Source: Paenibacillus sp. FSL H8-0048
GTDB taxonomy: Bacteria > Bacillota > Bacilli > Paenibacillales > Paenibacillaceae
Assembly: GCF_038002825.1 (NCBI RefSeq)
Contig: NZ_JBBODF010000001.1
Location: 5,828,001 to 5,892,000 of the forward strand
Direction of reading: 5' to 3'
DNA length: 64,000 bases
Shown here: positions 58,403-64,000 of the stretch, in pieces
Layout of the letters: every line of letters begins with the position of its first letter
Position numbering within the stretch: position 1 is the first letter of the stretch
Notes under the pieces: generated by a model
Told to the model about the DNA's origin: nothing
What the model saw: only the letters and a program-made list of their open reading frames with translations
Databases searched by the model: none
Program-made: the position numbers and the translations under genes

Positions 58403-60517
58403 GTGGGTGTTTTCCGAAAGCAGGCCTCCCCCCCGGAAGAGAAGGACAGCAAGAGCTCGCTTGGCCTGCGGCTTAACGTGTTTTTCTTCAGCACGTTTGT
58501 TATTTTTTGTGTAATTATTATTCGTCTCGCAGTTATTCAATTCGTTGAGGGACCCACACTGACCGAGGTGGAGACCAGCCGGGATACCAAAAGTGTCCCC
58601 CTCGCCTCCATCCGTGGAGGCATTCGCGCCGCCGCAGGCGAGCAAATCGCCTACTCGACCTCCGTTCAAACGCTGTATGTTACGCTTACAAAGGAATATA
58701 CAGCTAAAGCGGTAGACAAGGAGACGGGCATCAGCTCGTTGAAGCCGGAGGCCAGAGCCAATGCGTACGCACTTGCGAATAATCTGGTTGCGAAATTTGA
58801 TGAATATGGCGACCCGAACGGCGAGAAGCTGACTGTTAATGAAGTAATTAATTCACTGGATTTATATTTCAAGAAATATTCGGGCTATATGGCCCGTAAG
58901 ATCAAGTCCGGTCTGACCACCAAGGAAATCGCTTATTTCATGGAGCACAAAAGCGAATTCCCCGGCCTTGAGATCGTGGAAGAAGGCGTACGTCATTACG
59001 ACAAGGATACCGTAGCTGTGCAGACGGTCGGATATATCAAGCCCTTCAAATCCTCCAATACGCTCAACATCTACAAGAATATTCAGAGCGCCATGAAGAA
59101 GATCGGCGCAGATCCCGGCCTGAATTATAAAGACGATGAATTCGTCGGCTTCGACGGTCTGGAGCTGCAATATCAGCGGGAGCTGCGCGGCAAGAACGGC
59201 TATCAGGTCATCTCGGTAAATCCGCAGAACATGGCCGAGAAGGTGGAAGAGGTAGTTCCGCCTGTCAAGGGAAATGATATCTGGATGACGATTGACAAGA
59301 ATGTTCAGCTTAAGACGGAGCAGGCCATCACCGAACAGATTAATTGGCTGCACCGCAACGCTGTACAAGGCAAGACTCATCCTGACGCCAAGACAGGCTA
59401 TGCGGTGGCGATGGAGGTCGATACCGGCAATATCGTAGCCATGGCCAGCATGCCGGATTACGATACCAATGTCTGGACAGCGGAGAAGCTGGATTCGGAT
59501 ACCTGGAATAAAATCATGGGTAATTATCAGAACGGGACGATCACTCCATACTCTTCCGGCATGTCCGGTCATGGATTTGGTTCCACGGTACTGCTCGGCT
59601 CCACCATTAAGCCGCTGACGGTGCTGATCGGTCTGAATGAAGGATTCTTCAGCACTTCGTATACTTACACTGACAAAGGGATTGCCTATTTCGGCAAGGA
59701 TGATAAATCCTCCGTCCGCAATGCCTCAGGGCACGTCTATGGGCGGATGAATGCGGCTAAGGCAATTGAGGATTCCTCCAATGTGTTCATGGTGGATATG
59801 ATCGGCAAGAAGCTTTATGAGCAATATAAAGGCGAGGGAATTGGAGTCTGGGATAAGTATATGAAGGAGTTCGGCCTGGGCGTATCTACGCAGAGCGGTC
59901 TCCCTAACGAATACCTGGGACAGATCAACTACACGGATACTAAGGCAGCGGGCAGTGCGCAAGCCGCGCTGGTCTATGCCTCCTTCGGACAGCAGGGCCG
60001 TTATACGGTGCTGCAGTTAGCTCAGTATGCTTCTACGCTTGCGAATGAAGGGGTGCGGATCAAGCCGCAGCTTGTCAGCAAGATCACGGATTCATCGGGC
60101 AAGGTGGTCAAGAAATTTGAGCGCGAGGTGCTGGATGAAGTGACGACCTTTGACAAGTCCTTTTGGCGAGAAATTAAAAAGGGTATGAACAGTAAGGTCT
60201 CGGCATTCGCAGATTTCCCTTATGATTTTGCCCGTAAGACAGGGACCTCACAGCAGCTTGGTAAAGGGCAATTGCGCGATAACGGGGTATTTATTGCCTT
60301 CGCCCCGCGTAATAATCCTAAGTTGGCTGTTGCTGTAGTCATCCCCGAAGGCGGATTCGGCTCTAACAGTGCCGCTCCGGTTGCACGTAAAATTTTCGAT
60401 GCATACGACTGGGAATACGGGCTGGATGGCGTGCCTAAGAAAAGCCTGAAAACAGCGAACCCGAATGACGGCGCTGCTTCCGGTGACCCTTCCGATAATA
60501 CTCCCGCAACAAACTGA
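58403..60517 (+). CDS. Penicillin-binding protein 2-like transpeptidase (PbpA/PbpH/MrdA type)
   Basis: A 704-residue class B PBP that cross-links peptidoglycan during elongation or sporulation. One N-terminal membrane span (LRLNVFFFSTFVIFCVIIIR), a PBP dimerisation domain (about 60-300; GFDGLELQYQRELRGKNGYQ) and the transpeptidase domain with Ser in GSTIKPLTVLIG (SxxK), SSN in IEDSSNVFMVDM and ARKTGTSQ (KTG). B. subtilis PbpA and PbpH have about this length. Start GTG with GAGGAGTG. It lies 33 bases after a decayed tandem duplicate. Confidence 0.93.
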   Translation: MGVFRKQASPPEEKDSKSSLGLRLNVFFFSTFVIFCVIIIRLAVIQFVEGPTLTEVETSRDTKSVPLASIRGGIRAAAGEQIAYSTSVQTLYVTLTKEYTAKAVDKETGISSLKPEARANAYALANNLVAKFDEYGDPNGEKLTVNEVINSLDLYFKKYSGYMARKIKSGLTTKEIAYFMEHKSEFPGLEIVEEGVRHYDKDTVAVQTVGYIKPFKSSNTLNIYKNIQSAMKKIGADPGLNYKDDEFVGFDGLELQYQRELRGKNGYQVISVNPQNMAEKVEEVVPPVKGNDIWMTIDKNVQLKTEQAITEQINWLHRNAVQGKTHPDAKTGYAVAMEVDTGNIVAMASMPDYDTNVWTAEKLDSDTWNKIMGNYQNGTITPYSSGMSGHGFGSTVLLGSTIKPLTVLIGLNEGFFSTSYTYTDKGIAYFGKDDKSSVRNASGHVYGRMNAAKAIEDSSNVFMVDMIGKKLYEQYKGEGIGVWDKYMKEFGLGVSTQSGLPNEYLGQINYTDTKAAGSAQAALVYASFGQQGRYTVLQLAQYASTLANEGVRIKPQLVSKITDSSGKVVKKFEREVLDEVTTFDKSFWREIKKGMNSKVSAFADFPYDFARKTGTSQQLGKGQLRDNGVFIAFAPRNNPKLAVAVVIPEGGFGSNSAAPVARKIFDAYDWEYGLDGVPKKSLKTANPNDGAASGDPSDNTPATN

Positions 60518-60611
60518 TGATATTATAGCCTGGATGGAGATGGATTAGCGAGAACACCAAATATACGGTTGCCTTCACACGAAAGAGCGACCAAGAATGG
60601 AGGGGTGGCAA

Positions 60612-61391
60612 ATGACTGCCAAATACCGCCTGCTAGCACTGGATATGGATGGAACCTTACTGAACGACGAACAGAAGATTACCCCGCTTACGGTGGAATG
60701 GATCAAAAAAGCGATGGAGGCCGGTGTACATGTCTGCCTGTCTACCGGACGCTCTTCGCGCAGTGCGATGCCTTATGCTGAACAGCTTGGCCTGAACACT
60801 CCGATGATTATGGTAAATGGAAGTGAAGTCTGGCGTGCGCCCCATGAGCTGTACCGACGGTCTCTGATGGATGTGGAGCTGGTCAAGGAGATGCACAAAA
60901 TTGCTGAGGAATTCGATATCTGGTTCTGGGCCTACTCTGTAGATGAGGTGTACAACCGGGATACCTGGGACGGGGAGATTGACAGCAGGGAATGGCTGAA
61001 ATTCGGCTATTCCACTGAGGATAACGATATCCGCCATAAGCTGCTGATGCGGCTGCAGGAGCTGGGCGGGCTGGAGATCACCAACTCCTCGCCGTTCAAC
61101 CTGGAGATTAATCCGCTGGGCGTCAACAAGGCTTCTGGCATCCTTGAGGTCTGTAAGCTGCTGGGGATTAACATGTCCCAGGTTGTTGCCGTAGGTGACA
61201 GCCTTAACGACCTGGCAGCTATCCAGCAGTCCGGCTTCGGAGTGGCTATGGGCAATGCTCAGGAAGCTGTTAAGCAGGAAGCGGATGCAGTAGTAGCTAC
61301 GAACAACGAAGACGGAATCGCGGAAGTGATTCAGAAGTACATCCTGACAGAGGCCGGAACCCCGGCCGGTAGAGTGTCGAAACGAGCTTAA
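60612..61391 (+). CDS. HAD-superfamily phosphatase, Cof type
   Basis: A 259-residue HAD IIB hydrolase. The nucleophile motif is LLALDMDGTLLNDEQ, motif II is CLSTGRSS, Lys lies in GVNKASGILEVCKLLG and the metal site is VAVGDSLNDLAAIQ. The cap domain lies between (about 85-185). The ATG at 60612 has GGAGGGG six bases upstream; an ATG at 60597 is less likely. Relatives (YwpJ, YcsE) remove phosphate from sugar phosphates or FMN precursors; the substrate cannot be told. Confidence 0.9.
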   Translation: MTAKYRLLALDMDGTLLNDEQKITPLTVEWIKKAMEAGVHVCLSTGRSSRSAMPYAEQLGLNTPMIMVNGSEVWRAPHELYRRSLMDVELVKEMHKIAEEFDIWFWAYSVDEVYNRDTWDGEIDSREWLKFGYSTEDNDIRHKLLMRLQELGGLEITNSSPFNLEINPLGVNKASGILEVCKLLGINMSQVVAVGDSLNDLAAIQQSGFGVAMGNAQEAVKQEADAVVATNNEDGIAEVIQKYILTEAGTPAGRVSKRA

Positions 61392-61410
61392 ACTTAAGGA
61401 GTTGAGGGAA

Positions 61411-61896
61411 TTGACAATTCTGGGCTGGATTCTGATCATTGCTTTGTTCGCAATCGGGATGGCGGGGGCGGTATATCCGATCCTGCCGGGGGCGCTTGCG
61501 ATTTACCTGGCTTTCTTTGTATATGGCTGGTTCTTTTCCTTCGGCTCCTTCGGTCCCTGGTTCTGGATTGCCCAGACGCTGATCGTTGTGGTGCTGTTCA
61601 TTGCCGACTATGTGGTCGGGGCCTGGGGCGTCAAGAAGTTCGGCGGCTCCCGCGCCTCCGTGATCGGCAGCACCATCGGTCTGATTATCGGCCCGTTTCT
61701 GATTCCGGCGTTCGGCCTGCTGATTGGCCCGTTCCTGGGTGCTTTCATCGGCGAGCTGATTGCCGGCGAGAAGGCCGGTAAAGCGGTGAAGGTCAGCTTC
61801 GGCGCTCTGCTCGGGCTGTTCAGCAGCACAGTCGTCAAGATTATTCTGCAGATTGTGATGATCGTCCTCTTCTTTATCTGGATCGGACGTTACTAA
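61411..61896 (+). CDS. DUF456 membrane protein
   Basis: A 161-residue protein with four to five membrane segments and Gly-rich helices of the DUF456 family: GMAGAVYPILPGALAIYLA, IADYVVGAWGVKKFGGSRAS, GPFLIPAFGLLIGPFLGAFI and GELIAGEKAGKAVKVSFGAL. TTG at 61411 is chosen because AAGGAG lies nine bases before; the earlier in-frame TTG touches it. Function unknown. It lies between HAD and murJ genes at short distances, probably one operon. Confidence 0.84.
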   Translation: MTILGWILIIALFAIGMAGAVYPILPGALAIYLAFFVYGWFFSFGSFGPWFWIAQTLIVVVLFIADYVVGAWGVKKFGGSRASVIGSTIGLIIGPFLIPAFGLLIGPFLGAFIGELIAGEKAGKAVKVSFGALLGLFSSTVVKIILQIVMIVLFFIWIGRY

Positions 61897-61922
61897 ATTT
61901 ATTGTGAAGAAGGCGAAACAGC

Positions 61923-63551
61923 TTGTCCACCAAGAAGGAATCTTTTGTTAAAGGCACGCTTATTCTGGCGGCGGCCGCACTGGTGGCCCGTGTTCTCGGG
62001 CTTGCCCAGCGGGTGCCGCTGGAGCATTTATTCAATGAAGTCGGTAACGCTGCGTTTACACAAGCCAACAACGTATATCTGCTGCTGCTGCCGCTGGCGA
62101 CAGCCGGAATACCCAGTACGCTTAGTAAAATGGTGTCCGAGCGCTATGCGCTGAACCGCCCGCAGGAAGCACAGCAGGTGTACCGGGCGGCGCTGATTTT
62201 TGCGGCTGTGGTTGGTGTGCTTATGAGTGTGGCGCTCTACATAGCTGCTCCTTATTACGCGGAATCCAGCAAGGTTCCCGAGAGTACGCTGGCCATCCGG
62301 GCGATTGCCCCGGCGCTGCTGCTGTTCCCCGCAATCGCGATGATGCGCGGGTATTTCCAGGGCCGCAACAATATGATGGCCGGTGGCATCTCACAGATTG
62401 TCGAGCAGATTGCACGGGTATCCACGGCCATTCTGCTTGCTTTCATCCTGCTGCGCCAGGGCTACAGCAATACCTGGATGGCGGCAGGCGCATCCTTCGG
62501 CAGTGTGCTCGGCAGTATCGGCGCCTTCGGCGTGATGCTGTATTATGCGATGAAGCTGCGCCGCAGCGAGGAGAAGGTCGCACTTTATGAATCAAACGAG
62601 GCCCGTATCCCGCTGCTGAAGATTTATAAGGATATTTTCAAGTTATCCATACCGATTGTCTTATCTTCCGTTACGGTGCCTGTAGTGAACTTCATTGATA
62701 CTACCTTTATTGTGCCGCTGCTTAGCGGGCAAATCGGCTTGAAGGAAGCGACGTGGACGCTGGGGATTTTCGGCAGCCGGGCACAGAGTGTGGCCGGGAT
62801 TCCTCCGGTATTGTCGATCGCCCTAAGTGCATCGCTGATTCCGATTATCTCTGCCGCCTTCGCCCGCAAAGATGAACAGCACTTGCAGCGTCAGGTCACA
62901 CTCGCCATGCGGGTATCCATTCTGACCGGAACACCGGTTGTTCTCTCGCTGGTCGTGGCGGCGTATTCCGTTAACGGCCTGCTGTTCAAAACACTGGACG
63001 GCAGCGGCATTGTGGCGATGCTGACGCTCGGAACTATTTTCCAGATTACGATGATGACCACTAACTCGATCCTGCTCGGAATGGGCAAATCGCGGATATC
63101 CATGTATTACGTGCTTGTGGGGATCCTCGTGAAGTTCGGCTCCAATTTCCTGTTCAGCCAGTGGTTTGGCATTTATGGCATTATTGGTTCCACGGCGCTA
63201 TGCTTCATAGTGATTACAATGCTTAACCTGCGGATGCTCAAAAAAATCGTCCCCTTCTCTATTCTTGGCAAACGCTGGGGAGGCTTCTCCATTGCAGTTC
63301 TGGCCTCCGCAGGAATTGGCTATGGCTTGAATGAAGCAGGGCTACTTCTGACTGAGCTGATGCCAGCCCGTCTGGCCTTCCTGATTACCTGTCTGGTGGT
63401 GGGAGCGGCAGTTGTGGTTGTGTATCTCGTTCTCCTGATCATTCTGGGCGTCCTCAGCAGCCAGGAGATTGCCGGTTATCCCCGTCCGCTGCGCAAGGTG
63501 CTGGGTCCTTTGATGAGATTGCAGCCGGCCCGTGTACGTTCCGGTGAATAA
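61923..63551 (+). CDS. murJ: MurJ/SpoVB-like lipid flippase (YtgP type)
   Basis: A 542-residue protein with about 14 membrane segments of the MOP exporter family. Landmarks: GTLILAAAALVARVLGLAQR, NNVYLLLLPLATAGIPSTLS, MMRGYFQGRNNMMAGGISQI, LSIPIVLSSVTVPVVNFIDT and AQSVAGIPPVLSIALSASL. YtgP of B. subtilis (about 544 residues) acts as MurJ, moving lipid II outward; SpoVB is a close sporulation paralogue. Length and sequence fit YtgP best, but distinction from SpoVB is not certain. TTG start after GAAGAAGG. Confidence 0.85.
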   Translation: MSTKKESFVKGTLILAAAALVARVLGLAQRVPLEHLFNEVGNAAFTQANNVYLLLLPLATAGIPSTLSKMVSERYALNRPQEAQQVYRAALIFAAVVGVLMSVALYIAAPYYAESSKVPESTLAIRAIAPALLLFPAIAMMRGYFQGRNNMMAGGISQIVEQIARVSTAILLAFILLRQGYSNTWMAAGASFGSVLGSIGAFGVMLYYAMKLRRSEEKVALYESNEARIPLLKIYKDIFKLSIPIVLSSVTVPVVNFIDTTFIVPLLSGQIGLKEATWTLGIFGSRAQSVAGIPPVLSIALSASLIPIISAAFARKDEQHLQRQVTLAMRVSILTGTPVVLSLVVAAYSVNGLLFKTLDGSGIVAMLTLGTIFQITMMTTNSILLGMGKSRISMYYVLVGILVKFGSNFLFSQWFGIYGIIGSTALCFIVITMLNLRMLKKIVPFSILGKRWGGFSIAVLASAGIGYGLNEAGLLLTELMPARLAFLITCLVVGAAVVVVYLVLLIILGVLSSQEIAGYPRPLRKVLGPLMRLQPARVRSGE

Positions 63552-63665
63552 TGATATGACTATTGTCTTGATTTGTCATTATTGTTTGACTTATTCCGTA
63601 CATTTTGATTCACTTAAAGAGCAAGCTTCGTGTGGAACTCTCTGATAGAAGGGAATGGTCAATTG

Positions 63666-64000
63666 ATGGACAAAATCAGCTCCCCTGCCCAGTTCCAGGT
63701 GGCAATTCAGTCTCCGCGCCTGACGGTGGCAGTCTTCAAGGCAGATTGGTGTGTGGATTGCAAATTCATTGATCCGTTCATGCCGGATGTGGAACAGAAA
63801 TATGCAGAGCGCCTTACCCTGGTCGAAGTGGATGTCGATGCTGTAGGAGATGTCAGCCAGGAACAGAATATACTGGGCATTCCAAGCTTTGTCGCGTACA
63901 CCGATGGCCGGGAATTGGTCCGGTTCGTGAACAAGCTCCGCAAGTCCCGGGAGGAAATCGAGAAGTTTCTGGATACGGCGCTGGACGTTTATCTCAGCAT
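63666..64000 (+). CDS. Thioredoxin-like protein (YtpP-like), 3' end outside window
   Basis: An open frame from ATG at 63666 (GAAGGG upstream) runs off the window after 111 codons. VAVFKADWCVDCKFIDPFMP is a thioredoxin active-site loop with WCVDC, and NILGIPSFVAYTDGRELVR carries the cis-Pro. Such proteins handle disulfide exchange in the cytoplasm. The spacing and sequence resemble YtpP-type small thioredoxins. It should end just outside the window. Confidence 0.85.
   Translation, partial: MDKISSPAQFQVAIQSPRLTVAVFKADWCVDCKFIDPFMPDVEQKYAERLTLVEVDVDAVGDVSQEQNILGIPSFVAYTDGRELVRFVNKLRKSREEIEKFLDTALDVYLS

Noticed and set aside
1-64000. tRNA or rRNA genes
   Set aside because: No cloverleaf or conserved rRNA stretches were noticed; the only clear structured RNA is the trpS T-box.

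Overview
The window looks like a chromosomal segment of a spore-forming Firmicute, most likely Paenibacillus. The evidence is an alpha/beta-type SASP gene with a sigma-G-type promoter, the sporulation genes yunB, lytH and ylbJ, a T-box-controlled trpS, SLH-anchored and stalk-domain exported proteins, B. subtilis-like gene families (yutD, yycC, yfhP, ypmQ/sco), moderately high GC, frequent TTG/GTG starts and purine-rich ribosome binding sites. No rRNA, tRNA, prophage or CRISPR locus was seen.

Layout. 0-8 kb: the 5' part of a TetR regulator diverges from a second-type fabH across two TetR-like operators and a FapR-type operator. A LacI regulator then diverges from a 1729-residue SLH-anchored GH16 beta-glucanase. 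8.1-9.6 kb: a decayed IS1182-type element and two dispersed repeat families, one of them an array of four hairpins. 9.6-13.4 kb: a GbsR-type repressor divergent from a glycine betaine ABC importer (opuAA-AB-AC). 13.6-15.6 kb: a VTT membrane protein and yunB. 15.7-28.5 kb: a surface-glycosylation island. It holds three plus-strand genes (a double GT-A-like protein, a TPR-like protein, a GT2), three minus-strand GT2-TPR fusions, a surface protein made of 27-residue repeats, and two paralogous surface-type proteins with a sigma-K-like promoter. 28.7-32.4 kb: an esterase, then a LacI regulator divergent from a GH13 glucosidase. 32.5-36 kb: lytH, lipA and yutD, with two odd non-coding stretches. 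36-43.8 kb: a second hairpin array, a CtpB-like protease, a stalk-domain protein, nadK, ylbJ, truncated haemoglobin, DUF2225 and yycC. 43.9-52.9 kb: an M3 oligopeptidase, a small gene with a structured leader, the SASP gene, an aldose epimerase, T-box/trpS, yfhP, ctaB and sco. 53-64 kb: a Toprim protein, an MFS transporter, a transglutaminase-like protein, a broken PBP2 paralogue beside an intact one, a HAD phosphatase, DUF456, a MurJ/YtgP flippase and a truncated thioredoxin-like gene.

The most interesting region is 15.7-28.5 kb. Several GT2 enzymes, three with TPR tails like the peptide glycosyltransferase SunS, surround Thr/Ser-rich repetitive proteins, and two of the genes carry in-frame tandem repeats (81 bp and 30 bp) that could vary in copy number. 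It sits between yunB and lytH, which I recall as neighbours in B. subtilis, and one promoter resembles sigma-K. I infer a dedicated system for decorating a spore-surface (or other surface) protein. At least five intergenic repeat families are also visible, and two of them occur together in the same order at two loci.
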